A stretch of 64,000 nucleotides of DNA from Antedon mediterranea (GCF_964355755.1 NC_092673.1:18171001-18235000), one strand, 5' to 3'; shown: positions 24,201 to 29,819, counted from the stretch's first letter. The notes: a model not told the origin generated them from the letters alone. Numbers and translations: made by a program.

Positions 24201-24297
24201 TGACAAGGAATTATTAAGAGATAAAGCAGTGTTAGATCCAATGCAGCTGGTAGAAATTGTGACTGCTTTTGTAACAGTCATTCCACCAGAATCTCCA
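167..24297 (+). CDS. Gene 1: multi-exon DED-DED-ROC-COR protein (ROCO family), 5' end outside the window and 3' part not found
   Basis: Exons joined by eye, all with AG/GT borders and matching phase: 167-211, 869-1402, 2270-2332, 2780-2893, 3104-3202, 4200-4224, 5198-5229, 6488-6532, 7194-7733, 13763-13855, 15156-15303, 16343-16428, 16767-16831, 17118-17202, 18194-18354, 22772-22861, 23072-23251, 23425-23676, 24112-24297 (2843 nt, about 947 codons). Domain order is tandem DED, linker, tandem DED, linker, ROC GTPase, first COR segment. ROC is shown by a GxxGxGKT P-loop and a DxxGQ switch motif. ROC-COR pairs are GTP-controlled dimerising modules of LRRK2/DAPK1-type proteins, and DEDs recruit caspase-8/FADD-like partners; a signalling role is inferred. 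The first exon here opens in phase 1, so more exons lie upstream. The COR exons that follow in gene 2 were not seen after 24297, so the gene is truncated, decayed or has exons I missed. Confidence 0.75.
869..1402 (+). CDS. Gene 1 tandem death effector domain exon, copy 1
   Basis: A 534-nt phase 1-1 exon. The translation shows two six-helix death-fold units. The first has WLRFLLFD, then DLLNTLEDKGF and NLLLEI, matching the helix pattern of caspase-8 DED1. The second opens with SSYRKRLF, like the SAYRVMLY opening of caspase-8 DED2, followed by WDAVLYLE. DED pairs assemble into filaments with FADD/caspase-8-type partners (family knowledge). The ATG at 871 is internal: the 45-nt exon splices in frame just before it. 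Confidence 0.8.
1403..2269 (+). other. Gene 1 intron, no gene seen
   Basis: AT-rich intron after DED copy 1. It holds a run of 19 C at 1783-1801 followed by a short C-rich stretch. No coding or mobile-element signature was seen. Confidence 0.6.
2270..2332 (+). CDS. Gene 1 linker exon
   Basis: A 63-nt phase 1-1 exon between TTTTTTCACAG and GTATGA. It reads DVQDGSVTSALPQSDIQGSQQ in the frame set by the preceding DED exon. Polar low-complexity linker without a recognisable fold. Confidence 0.6.
2459..2674. repeat. 36-bp minisatellite, 6 copies
   Basis: Six near-perfect tandem units containing GTATAGTTATGTTACTCTCC. As 36 is divisible by three, every open frame stays open; the short ORFs on both strands here are artefacts. 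It lies in a gene 1 intron. Confidence 0.9.
2780..2893 (+). CDS. Gene 1 acidic/coiled linker exon A
   Basis: A 114-nt phase 1-1 exon (GTTGAACAG / GTGAGT) beginning ELIKLLASDSPVTVNEELK and ending EAES. It shares its frame, its Ser/Asp-rich start, its TQ motif and its Glu-rich Glu-Ser ending with exons 3104-3202 and 13763-13855. The three look like one duplicated linker exon. Confidence 0.65.
3104..3202 (+). CDS. Gene 1 acidic linker exon B
   Basis: A 99-nt phase 1-1 exon between TTGACCAG and GTGAGT. It encodes EVTKQLPSDSSDTLSDEFQ and then an EQETKPEPES tail. It is a clear paralogue of the linker exons at 2780 and 13763 and resembles in composition the Pro/Glu linker between the two DED pairs of gene 2. 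Confidence 0.65.
3570..3621. repeat. Perfect 21-bp inverted repeat with 10-nt loop
   Basis: Arms 3570-3590 and 3601-3621 are exact reverse complements (left arm begins CAGGGAAGAGTTAAATTAC) around a 10-nt loop. It is a strong hairpin in RNA or single-stranded DNA, in the intron between exons 3104-3202 and 4200-4224. Confidence 0.85.
3862..3972. repeat. 55-bp direct duplication
   Basis: Two adjacent copies of a segment beginning TAGGGTGTGGTACATTGT and ending in GGTGGCAGGC, differing at a few bases. The rest of the intron 3203-4199 shows only this and the hairpin at 3570. Confidence 0.8.
4200..5229 (+). CDS. Gene 1 two micro-exons (4200-4224 and 5198-5229)
   Basis: A 25-nt exon (phase 1 to 2, donor GTAAGT) and a 32-nt exon (phase 2 to 1, donor GTAATT). 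Joined they read DLQSPENDSLKESIQTFVK and restore phase 1 for the next cassette. The phase match between two tiny exons supports them, but exons this short can arise by chance. The intron between them carries the 67-bp minisatellite. Confidence 0.5.
4894..5160. repeat. 67-bp minisatellite, 4 copies
   Basis: Tandem units starting GGGAGTGGGGAGGGGTTGCT at about 4895, 4964, 5031 and 5097. G-rich on the + strand, in the intron between the two micro-exons of gene 1. Confidence 0.85.
5402..6432. repeat. 88-bp minisatellite, about 12 copies
   Basis: Units with landmarks AGCTGTGATATCTTCATTCC and ACAACATGCTGCTATT, a few with small indels or base changes. Several short ORFs that start in each unit are repeat artefacts. 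It is part of the duplicated DED cassette. Confidence 0.9.
6488..6532 (+). CDS. Gene 1 short linker exon, cassette copy 2
   Basis: Identical 45-nt twin of the exon at 167-211, in the same position at the 3' edge of the 88-bp minisatellite and upstream of a DED exon. Phase 1 at both ends. Confidence 0.7.
7194..7733 (+). CDS. Gene 1 tandem death effector domain exon, copy 2
   Basis: A 540-nt phase 1-1 exon that is collinear with 869-1402. The acceptor side has six extra bases, giving GNTMADSE instead of GMADSE. The first 62 codons after the ATG are identical to copy 1. After that I count 28 base differences: 18 amino-acid replacements against 5 codons changed only silently. Both DED units stay intact. 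The ORF runs a few codons past 7733, but the GTAAAG donor matches the donor position in copy 1. Confidence 0.8.
7734..9030 (+). other. Gene 1 intron, first part, no gene seen
   Basis: Non-coding DNA between the DED copy 2 exon and the LINE at 9.0 kb. No clear repeat family or conserved ORF was recognised. Confidence 0.5.
9090..9764 (+). pseudogene. LINE endonuclease domain fragment
   Basis: Apurinic-like endonuclease (EEP fold) of the LINE. It starts after the in-frame stop at 9087-9089 and ends at the TAA at 9762-9764. SDHFPIF holds the conserved Ser-Asp-His of the active site. The N-terminal half is missing, so it should be inactive. Confidence 0.75.
10029..11759 (+). CDS. LINE reverse transcriptase ORF, palindrome-disrupted C-terminus
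   Basis: A 576-codon ORF in the same frame as the endonuclease fragment. RT motifs are in order: LSKAFDTIDH (motif A), GVPQGSILGP (motif B), YADD (motif C), then FLGLFLDETL and VYNALILPRITYAITVWGA, typical of the region beyond the thumb. From about codon 514 the sequence becomes a repeat of AQFQIAQ/CAILNCA-like peptides encoded by the palindrome array. This does not belong to the family, so the native C-terminus is lost or replaced. Confidence 0.8.
   Translation: MVQFEQNKQDIKKTWTILNYIMGRKKTTNLPAKIKLGTETFSDNDEKADAFNSFFINIGEKLNNKFRHECQNDQITHRTFLKGNFTSLMFFKPVTEHELNHYIKNTKNTSPGHDGISAQLIKSASPFILKPLLHIINMSLSSGCVPADIKIAKVIPVFKNGDISDINNYWPISILPFFSKIFERIVYDKTICYLSKYNVLSKTQYGFRQHHSTSHALIQLIEKITNAIENKEFTLGVFLDLSKAFDTIDHDILLDKLRFYGIRGVPLNLFSNYLKKRLQYTCIVNTASSKMTVNTGVPQGSILGPLLFLIFINDISLPCNHVDMIMYADDTNVFYSHNDITQAFDTMNQELSILSDWFIANKLTLNVSKSKYVIFKARNKSADTTSLELRMGNECIVKATEVKFLGLFLDETLSFNFHVNEVANSVSRIIGVLNKVKSMLSSKILLTVYNALILPRITYAITVWGATSATNLNRIHILQKKALRNICHVHFMHPSHPLFISTQTLNIFDLYKLIAQFQIAQKNPCAILNCARILCAISNCARIFLRNFKLRKSFKSRITFVLYLKQACLDTLPCEE
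11569..11683. repeat. Nested palindrome: four 23-bp TTGCGCAA...TTGCGCAA units arranged around GAATTC
   Basis: Units at 11569-11591, 11600-11622, 11630-11652 and 11661-11683. Each is itself an inverted repeat (TTGCGCAATTT, one base, AAATTGCGCAA). The first spacer AAAAATCC and the third GGATTTTT are reverse complements, and the middle spacer contains GAATTC. The whole 115-bp block is thus also a palindrome about its centre. It is placed inside the LINE C-terminal coding region. Confidence 0.95.
11760..13762 (+). other. Gene 1 intron between the LINE and linker exon C
   Basis: AT-rich. It holds a direct repeat around 12204-12240 / 12276-12312 (core AAAATTACACAGTCAATATC) and a tRNA-like segment at about 12094. 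No host exon was recognised. Confidence 0.5.
12094..12170 (+). repeat. Possible tRNA-derived SINE head
   Basis: TGGCCCAGCGG fits the RNA polymerase III A box (TGGCNNAGNGG). A weaker B-box-like GTTCAAGATCGAG follows about 45 bases later. No intact tRNA cloverleaf is evident, and no second copy of this head was noticed. Confidence 0.4.
13763..13855 (+). CDS. Gene 1 acidic linker exon C
   Basis: A 93-nt phase 1-1 exon (TTTTTTTAG / GTAAGT) beginning DLPSTTVEQFQTQFQKQTSD and ending KPES. It is a paralogue of the 3104-3202 exon and joins DED pair 2 to the ROC exon at 15156 in frame. Confidence 0.65.
14400..15085 (+). repeat. Repeat family with tRNA-like pol III boxes, copy 1
   Basis: Collinear with 21235-21925. 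Inside it, TGGCTCGGTGG (A-box-like) at about 14687 and GATCGAGTCTC (B-box-like) at about 14731 mark a tRNA-derived SINE head. Shared flanks include AAAATCAATTATCTTTATTTAA and GCATATAACCTATAATTC. It lies in the intron before the P-loop exon. Confidence 0.65.
15156..15303 (+). CDS. Gene 1 ROC exon with P-loop (G1)
   Basis: A 148-nt exon, phase 1 to 2. The P-loop GQEGVGKT is at 15251-15274 and is followed by CLINACLGKE. It lines up with gene 2 exon 44043-44208 (GKEGAGKT, then AMLGKR). I chose the acceptor TTCAATTTTCAG at 15155 because it keeps phase 1 from the exon at 13763. The upstream in-frame ATG at 15119 follows another possible acceptor but would break the frame. Confidence 0.75.
15668..16301. 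mobile_element. piggyBac-like MITE, copy 1 (TTAA target duplication)
   Basis: Flanked by TTAA at 15668-15671 and 16298-16301. The ends are imperfect inverted repeats: AGACCCCTTCCCT inward from the left and AGCCCCATTCCCT inward from the right. No coding capacity. The second copy is at 20896-22481. TTAA duplication is the mark of piggyBac-type transposases, which would have to act in trans. It lies between the G1 exon and the switch-I exon of gene 1. Confidence 0.75.
16343..16428 (+). CDS. Gene 1 ROC switch-I exon
   Basis: An 86-nt exon, phase 2 to 1 (TTTTTGCCAG / GTATTT). It encodes FEEKHVVTDGIAVIRTASTT and then W. It aligns with FNPREPSTDGIVATTVFQAT in gene 2; the shared STDGI/VTDGI block is the switch-I region of ROC-type GTPases. 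Confidence 0.7.
16429..18193 (+). other. Gene 1 introns around the ROC insert exons
   Basis: Introns 16429-16766, 16832-17117 and 17203-18193. AT-rich with no further exon, RNA gene or repeat that I could support. Confidence 0.5.
16767..17202 (+). CDS. Gene 1 ROC insert exons (16767-16831 and 17118-17202) with Asp/Asn tract
   Basis: Exon 16767-16831 (65 nt, phase 1 to 0) encodes NPSKQYAKIVTDKLREKKN, comparable to the LSKQIRAHALEKKLDE segment of gene 2. Exon 17118-17202 (85 nt, phase 0 to 1) encodes IDMRPPIDDN and then an almost pure Asp/Asn run from GATGAC/AACAAT repeats. Gene 2 has no such tract, so it looks like microsatellite expansion inside a coding exon. Confidence 0.6.
18194..18354 (+). 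CDS. Gene 1 ROC exon with DxxGQ switch-II motif (G3)
   Basis: A 161-nt exon, phase 1 to 0 (TACAG / GTAAGT). It ends IYDHGGQLIYHGIHR, aligning with WDYAGQLDYYITHR of gene 2. The DHGGQ box is at 18316-18330. A 4.4-kb intron filled by a SINE and a MITE follows. Confidence 0.75.
18355..19720 (+). other. Gene 1 4.4-kb intron, first part
   Basis: A segment from about 18449 (TTTAAAGTGGGATTCCGG) resembles 30114 onward (TTTAAAGGGGGATTCTGG), suggesting the end of a second TTAA-type element family. A small GC-richer patch lies at 19080-19200. No ORF of note. Confidence 0.4.
19724..19990 (+). mobile_element. tRNA-derived SINE, family A, plus copy
   Basis: Starts with a tRNA-like head: TGGCTTGGTGG (A box) near 19739 and GGTTCAAGTCC (B box) near 19784. 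A unique body and an A-rich tail near 19960-19985 follow. A second copy lies on the minus strand at 50925-51185, sharing head and body (for example CTTTGTTTATGTAGAGCAT). Internal pol III promoters drive such elements, and they move with LINE enzymes (family knowledge). Confidence 0.8.
20896..22481. mobile_element. piggyBac-like MITE, copy 2, carrying a nested insertion
   Basis: TTAA at 20896-20899 and 22478-22481 with the same terminal repeats as 15668-16301. The left part matches copy 1 up to about 21185, and a block near 21925-22010 matches again. Between them sits the tRNA-box repeat (21235-21925). The stretch 22010-22440, with no match in copy 1, is additional. Confidence 0.7.
21235..21925 (+). 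repeat. Repeat family with tRNA-like pol III boxes, copy 2, nested in the MITE
   Basis: Collinear with 14400-15085, including TGGCTTGGTGG near 21502 and GATCGAGTCTC near 21545. Its position inside the second MITE shows it inserted after that MITE. Confidence 0.65.
22772..22861 (+). CDS. Gene 1 ROC exon, core beta strand
   Basis: A 90-nt phase 0-0 exon, exactly the length of gene 2 exon 58155-58244. It reads IFMTSRSLYIVVFDLSKPLD and aligns with FFLTNKVSYCVTFNVMDNLD. The conserved exon length and borders show common descent. Confidence 0.75.
23072..23251 (+). CDS. Gene 1 ROC exon with atypical G4 motif
   Basis: A 180-nt phase 0-0 exon. It encodes the TILIVGTHKGK strand and loop at 23186-23218. 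Gene 2 has LVATHMDK here, with the Asp that reads guanine. In gene 1 that Asp is Gly, so nucleotide specificity may be weakened or lost. Confidence 0.7.
23425..23676 (+). CDS. Gene 1 end of ROC / start of COR exon
   Basis: A 252-nt phase 0-0 exon, from AKKVFKTLRNAIKEKLYEVH to CPVDE. It aligns with gene 2 exon 58690-58932. Shared landmarks are a final ROC strand (HYFAIENSKK / EMYMVDNTVK) and the DVPLKWMRF / EVPVKWVNL block. Confidence 0.75.
24112..24297 (+). CDS. Gene 1 first COR exon, last exon found
   Basis: A 186-nt phase 0-0 exon (CTTTAG / GTAAGT). It encodes LYDLGEIIYMPD and DPMQLVEIVTAFVTVIPPES. It aligns with gene 2 exon 59192-59386 (YLNVTGIIMYTG, HWMIEVLTKVITVFTPM). The GTAAGT donor predicts a further exon, but the 3.9-kb palindromic element begins 115 bases later and no matching COR exon was seen before 40 kb. 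Confidence 0.7.
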
Positions 24298-24539
24298 GTA
24301 AGTAGGCTCATAAAAATGTTAATTCAGTGTTCCTTGAGAAATTAATAGGCACATGTGAATTCCTATAGGTACTGTAGTATGAAAAGCAATATCTGACATT
24401 ACATTTTAGTTAGTAGGCATGTTAAGGTGCATATTTTAGGCAAATCCTTCAAATTGTGATAACATTTTGAAACTTTGCACAGTTATTCATTAGGGTGTCA
24501 AAAATATGAAATGGAAGGGTTGCACAAAATTTGGGTAGG

Positions 24540-25160
24540 GGAAAGCCGCCATTTTGGATTTCAAAATGGCGGACCTAAAATTTTCACTTGTCAGGTATAT
24601 CTCTGCTAAAGAGGCACCTAGAGTTCTGATTTTAAATGCAAAATATATGGTAGTGGGGCCACCAAACATATTGGTATAATTAACATTTGATTGCATGGCG
24701 GCCATGTTGGAATTCAAAATTACGGACTTCAAATTTTCACTTTTCAGGTATATCTCTGCTAAAAAGGCACCTAGAATTCTGATTTTAGGTGCAAATTATA
24801 ATTATGGTAATGGGGTCACCAAACATATTGGTATAACTAACATTTTGATTGCATGGCGGCCATGTTGGATTTCAAAATGGCGGACCCCAAATTTTCACTT
24901 TTCAGGTATATCTCTGCTAAAAAGGTACACAGTGCTCTCATTTTAGGTGCAAATTATATGGTAATGGGTCACCAAATATATTGGTATTTAACTAACATTT
25001 TGATTGCATGGCGGCCATTTTGAATTTCAAAATGGCGAGCTCAAAATGTTTCAGTACGGTACCTACAGTTATAATTTTAGGTACAAAATATAATATGGTA
25101 TTGAGGTCAACAAACATATTGGTATAACGTCTTTGATTGCATGGCAGCCATTTTGAATGT
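24540..25160. repeat. Subterminal tandem modules of the palindromic element, left arm
   Basis: About four units of roughly 150-165 bp. Each contains a small palindrome such as CGCCATTTTGGATTTC plus its complement, a CTTTTCAGGTATATCTCTGC block and an ACCAAACATATTGGTAT block. Inverted counterparts are at 27410-28190. Confidence 0.8.
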
Positions 25161-25261
25161 AGCTCAAACCTGGTAACCACACAGCTCTGTACATCATAAA
25201 TCACTCTTTCTGCATTTACAGCGTCCAAGATCACAGTCGGTGTGTCACAGCGAATTAAAAC

Positions 25262-25843
25262 CTAATTTGTGACATCTGAAAGTTCCGGCAATGAACTCCA
25301 AACTGGACTAAATTTGTTGCCGTCCTTCCTCCATCCCCAGTTTGCTGGGTCCTGTTCAACCCTGAATGCATCCAGTTGTACCACTTTCTGGCTTGTAGAA
25401 CAGACCGTTTCACATGTTCTCTTAATGCCGCAGATGTTGGGAGATATTTTCAATAGTCTGTAGTAAAAAGATATCGTCTTGCATCATTTACCTTCTTTCT
25501 ACATAGTTACAACAAACTGTTCTAGATAATCTGTGTCACTAACATCCCCTACAGACAATGACATTGTCTCAAATTCCTTTCCTTGAACAGATGAAGTTGT
25601 ATCACAACTGCTAAAGGAATGAAAGAACAAGTAAGCGGCTGATGCTTGTGATCCAAGAGAAGTAATCTTGTGTATTGAGATATACTTCAAGTGCTTCCCC
25701 ACTCCAAACTCGATCCAAAGCTCGTGGATGCTAGGTATTCTGTGGAAAGTTGACAATGCAATAACAACCACATCACTGTCTAAAGTCTTGACAAGAATGC
25801 GCGGAAAAATGTTAATGTTTAACATGAACAAACATACGTTCAT
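25262..25843 (-). pseudogene. Mobile-element protein fragment, left arm
   Basis: On the minus strand, 25843-25499 reads an acidic LDSDVVVIALSTFHRIPSIH strand, then ELWIEFGVGKHLKYI and FFHSFSSCDTTSS. In another frame 25453-25262 gives QDPANWGWRKDGNKFSPVWS. This is the reverse copy of the right-arm gene and keeps the SDVV acidic motif and the WGW segment that the right arm has lost. I recognise the pattern as an uncharacterised protein repeated in many marine invertebrate genomes; no formal name is offered. Confidence 0.6.
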
Positions 25844-26139
25844 CTGCCTCTTCTATGTTACATGGCATCAGTGGTTGTATATTTACAGACTGGTTTGTTA
25901 CAGCTCTGTCTCCAAAAGACCCTACAAACATTCCGTGATTTGTGTCAATGTTCTCTACTACTTCAGTTACAATTAATGAAACAACTCTGATTTGTTGTCA
26001 TCATATCCCGAATATGTGGTCCAATTGTTGGGCATGCTCCCACTGGCTTTGACGCCCCTCCTTACACCAGAGCCGTGGTTTGAACGCGCACTAGACTTTA
26101 AACCGTCGTTAAAGTATCTATCGAAAACCAAATCTGGTC

Positions 26140-27344
26140 ATGTCACTGATCGAAGTTGATGGTCTATATATGGTTGTACGACAAAATGAAGCACCATTAG
26201 TTGCTGCCAAGGTGTTAGATGGACCAGCAATAATCAATATGCTCAGGCCCAATGATTCGAAGACATTCATTGAGTATATACCAAGTGTCATACAACCATC
26301 AACTTCGATCAGTGACACGGCTAGATTTGTTTTTCGATAGATACTTTAACGACAGTTTAAAGCCTGGTATGCGTTCAAACCGCGTTTCTGGTGTAAGGAG
26401 GGTCGTTAAAGCCAGCGGGAGCATGCCCAACAATTGGACCACATTTTTTAGATTTGATGACAACAAATCAGAGTTGTTTTCATTTGTTGTAACTGAAGTA
26501 GTAGAGGACATTGGCACAAATCACGGAATGTTTGTAGGGTCTTTGGGAGACAGAGCTGTAACAAACCATTAAATATAGAATTGCTGATGTCATGTAACAT
26601 AGAAGAGGCAGATGAACGTATGTTGGTTCACGTTAAACTTGCCGCTGAAATGTTCCACGCATTGTCAAGACTGTACACAGTGATGTTGCTGTCAGCTTTC
26701 CACAGAACACCTGGCATCCACGAGCTTCGGATCGAGTTTGGAGTGGGGAAGCACTTGAAGTACATCCCAATACACGAGATTGCTTCTTCTCTTGGATCAC
26801 ATGCATCAGCCGCTTACTTGTTCTTTCATACCATTAGCGGTTGTGATAGAACTTCATCTGTTTAAGGAAAAGATAAAGCTACATTTAACGAGACTTTGAA
26901 AAAGATGCCATGTATGACTCCAGTTTTTGAGAGGATGTCATTGTCTGTAGGGCATGTTAGTGAAACAGACACAGATTATCTAGAACAGTTTGTTGTAACT
27001 ATGTCTACTGCAGAACATTTAATGATGCAAGACGATATCTTTTTACAACAAGAGAAAGACTATTGAAAATATCCCCCCAACATCTGCGGCATTAAGAGAA
27101 CATGTGAAACGGAAGCCAGGAAGTGGTACGACTGTCTTGATGCATTCAGGGTTGAACAGGACCCAGCGAAGGACGGCAACAAATTTAGTTTAGCTTGGAG
27201 TTCATTGCCGGAACTTTCAGATGTCACAAAGCTTTTAATTCGCTGTGGACACACCGACTGTGATCTTGGATGCTGTAAATGCAGAAAGAGTGATTTACGA
27301 TGTACAGAGCTGTGTGGTTGCCAGGGAAAATGTGACCTACAATA
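26140..27344 (+). pseudogene. Mobile-element protein, main decayed copy, right arm
   Basis: Fragments in order on the + strand: VLDGPAIINMLRP, then RYFNDSLKPG, NNWTTFFRFDDNKSELFSF, EEADERMLVHVKLAAE, HELRIEFGVGKHLKYIPIHE, FFHTISGCDRTSSV, YLEQFVVTM, DAFRVEQDPAKDGNKF and a Cys-rich tail (CGHTDCDLGCCKCRK, CTELCGCQGKC). Frame changes and stops at 26571, 26863 and 27064 break it. The conserved acidic strands followed by an FxGKH...GCDT pattern look like a nuclease-type fold, but that is inference. It is a transposon passenger or transposase-like gene, now inactive. Confidence 0.6.
26163..26295. other. Unique spacer at the centre of the palindrome
   Basis: About 133 bp not mirrored in the arms. On the + strand it reads EAPLVAAKVLDGPAIINMLR and then PNDSKTFIEYI, in frame with the right-arm gene. 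The right half therefore carries the original gene orientation, and the left arm is the inverted duplicate. Confidence 0.7.
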
Positions 27345-27409
27345 AGTGTCCTTGTTAAATGCATGTAATTATGAACATAAACAAATAGTGTAAAGCCAGT
27401 ACGGGTTGA

Positions 27410-28190
27410 GCTACATTCAAAATGGCCGCCATGCAATCAAAGACATTATTCTAATATGTTTGTTGACCTCAATACTATATTATACTTTGTACCTAAAATT
27501 ATAACTGTAGGTACCGTACTGAAACATTTTGAGTTCGCCATTTTGAAATTCAAAATTCCCGCCATGCAATAAAAATGTCAGTTAAATACCAATATGTTTG
27601 GTTACCCATTACCATATAATTGGCACCTAAAATCAGAACTCTGTGTACCTTTTTAGCAGAGATACCTGAAAAGTGAAAATTTGAAGTCCGCCATTTTGAA
27701 ATCCAAAATGGCCGCCATGTAATCAAAATGTTAGTTGTACCAATATGTTTGGTGACCCCATTAACATATAATTTGAACCTAAAATCATAACTCTAGGTGC
27801 CTTTTTAGCAGAGATATACTTGAAAATGAAAATTTGAAATCCGCCATTTTGAAATCCAACATGGCCGCCATGGAATCAAAATGTTAATTATACCAGTATG
27901 TTTGGTGACCCCACTACCATATAATTTGCACCTAAAATCAGAACTGTAGGTGCCTCTTTAGCAGAGATATACCTAAAAAGTGAAAATTTTAAGTCCGCCA
28001 TTTTGGAATCCAAAATGGCGGCCATGCAATTAAAATATTAGTTATACCAATATGTTTGGTGACCCAATTACCATATAATTTTCACCTAAATTCAGAACTC
28101 TAGGTGCCTATTTAGCAGAGATATACCTGAAAAAGTGAACAATTTGGGTCCGCCATTTTGAAATCCAAAATGGCGGCTTTCCCCTGACCA
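27410..28190. repeat. Subterminal tandem modules of the palindromic element, right arm
   Basis: Five to six units of about 150 bp with TCCGCCATTTTGAAATCC/AAAATGGCGGCC palindromes and GCAGAGATATACCTGAAAA blocks, inverted relative to 24540-25160. Confidence 0.8.
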
Positions 28191-28311
28191 AATTTTGTGC
28201 AACCCTTCTATTTCATGTTTTTGACACCCTAATGAATAACTGTGCAAAGTTTCAAAATGTTATCACAATTTGAAGGATTTGGTCACTTAACAGGCCTACT
28301 ATATTTATACT

Positions 28312-28655
28312 ACAGGGATTGTAACAACACAATTTGTTGTGGATAAATCTAAAAGCTGTAGGAATCACTGTATTTATATTACAGGGATTTTAACAACACA
28401 ATTTGTTGTGGATAAATCCAAAAGCTGTAGGAATCCCTGTATTTATAGTACAGGGATTTAACAACACAATTTGTTGTGGCAAAAGCTGTAGGAATCACTG
28501 TATTTATAGTACAGGGATTTTAACAACACAATTTGTTGTGGCAAAAGCTGTAGGAATCACTGTATTTATAGTACAGGGATTTTAACAACACAATCTGTTG
28601 TGGATAAATCCAAAAGCTGTAGGAATCCCTGTATTTATAGTACAGGGATTTTTAC
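28312..28655. repeat. 60-70-bp tandem repeat, 5 copies, each with an AACAACACAATTTGTTGTGG palindrome
   Basis: Units run AACAACACAATTTGTTGTGG, (GATAAATCC), AAAAGCTGTAGGAATC, CTGTATTTATAGTACAGGG. Two units lack the nine-base GATAAATCC segment. CTGTATTTATAGTACAG is a second short inverted repeat. It abuts the 3.9-kb palindromic element. Confidence 0.85.
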
Positions 28656-28817
28656 GAAAAATGACCAAAGTGGTGTTTGGCATGTTGTGCAGGTTGGAGA
28701 GGACAGACAATATTGTCACAAAATGTATTTATGAATTTGCTTTTCCTTCATCCAATCTACATGGTAGATGGATGAAGCTATTGTTCTAACCACGTGACTA
28801 TGTGGCGTAGGTTTTTT

Positions 28818-28858
<41 letters not shown>

Positions 28859-29700
28859 TTTGTTATATTTATAATAATGTACACTAATTTGTTATTGAGC
28901 TATGGAGAATTTTTTTTTTTTCCCAAAATAAAAGATGAATGAATGAATGAATGATAACTATTAATGATGTGCAATTGTCAGTCTGTGTTAACTGTCACCC
29001 TTTTTAATTCATATTTTGCGATATCAACGTTGTCATCCTTCATACTGCATTTTGGTTAAAGTGTGGCCTAACTGTACTTAATAAGCCTAACAATAAATAG
29101 AATAAGTCAATTCACATTAATATTTTGTTCTTTCTTTTCTAAGTTTGCAAAATTACAAAAACAAAACATGACAAACACATATGTGTTTGTTCTGTTTTGT
29201 TTTTGTAATTTTGAACATATTTACATTAATTATAAATAACTAACATGTGCATATTATGCAAATGAGACCAGGTAAACGGAAGTACAGAACAATGTTTGAA
29301 TATAATGAATTGAATAAATTGTAAATTTTTTGTACGGAACTGAATTATATTTTTTATATGAATGAATTTATAATACCTATTTGTTAAAAATGAAATATTT
29401 TATATTTTGATATTTTGATATTTTAATTCAATTTTGTAGGCCTAAATTAAAACTCAATTAAGTATTTATGCTGCTGTGTTTTAATGTTTATATTCATATA
29501 TTTTTAAATAAATAGGTGAATGAAAAGCTTTTGTTTGTTTGTAAGGATTGTGTGTTTGTTTGGAAAGGGGAGATTTTAACATCGAGGATATCATTATACT
29601 GTATCAAAATGTACGTGGTTTGCTATTCATCGTATATTATACAAAATATCCATTCCACCAATCCAGAGAGTAATAAAGTTCTTCGATATATTACACATAT
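28656..29700. other. Intergenic AT-rich DNA with microsatellites and a hairpin
   Basis: (TA)n at about 28823-28855, (GAAT)n near 28935 and a perfect-centre palindrome at 29148-29213. No gene recognised. Confidence 0.6.
29148..29213. repeat. 66-bp loop-less palindrome
   Basis: Two 33-bp arms (29148-29180, 29181-29213) meet without a spacer at ACACATATGTGT and mismatch at only two positions. In RNA it would form a long hairpin. Confidence 0.85.
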
Positions 29701-29733
29701 AATGTTACGTAGACAAATAGTGGTTGCGCCCTC

Positions 29734-29805
29734 TATAAAAAATAAAAGTTTATTCACCCACCAACAAACCACTCACAACATGTCGAAGAATGTCAAACAC
29801 AAGAA
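29734..29805 (+). promoter_or_regulatory. Possible TATA promoter and first coding exon of an unidentified gene
   Basis: TATAAAA at 29734-29740. About 46 bases further an ATG at 29780 begins MSKNVKHKK, and the frame then meets GTAAGTTTTT at 29806, a consensus splice donor. The spacing would place the transcription start near 29765. No second exon was identified, so the gene is unassigned and the signal may be chance. Confidence 0.3.
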
Positions 29806-29819
29806 GTAAGTTTTTGTTT

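Larger units (their letters stand above)
24412..28300. mobile_element. 3.9-kb imperfect palindromic element built from a decayed transposon gene
   Basis: Left arm 24412-26162 and right arm 26296-28300 are inverted copies around a unique spacer of about 133 bp. The left outer edge CAAATCCTTCAAATTGTGAT matches ATCACAATTTGAAGGATTTG at the right edge. The innermost bases CGAAGTTGATGG mirror CCATCAACTTCG. The arms differ in length (about 1.75 against 2.0 kb) through deletions. Subterminal parts are tandem modules; central parts encode fragments of one protein on both strands. No terminal target duplication was identified. Confidence 0.85.
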
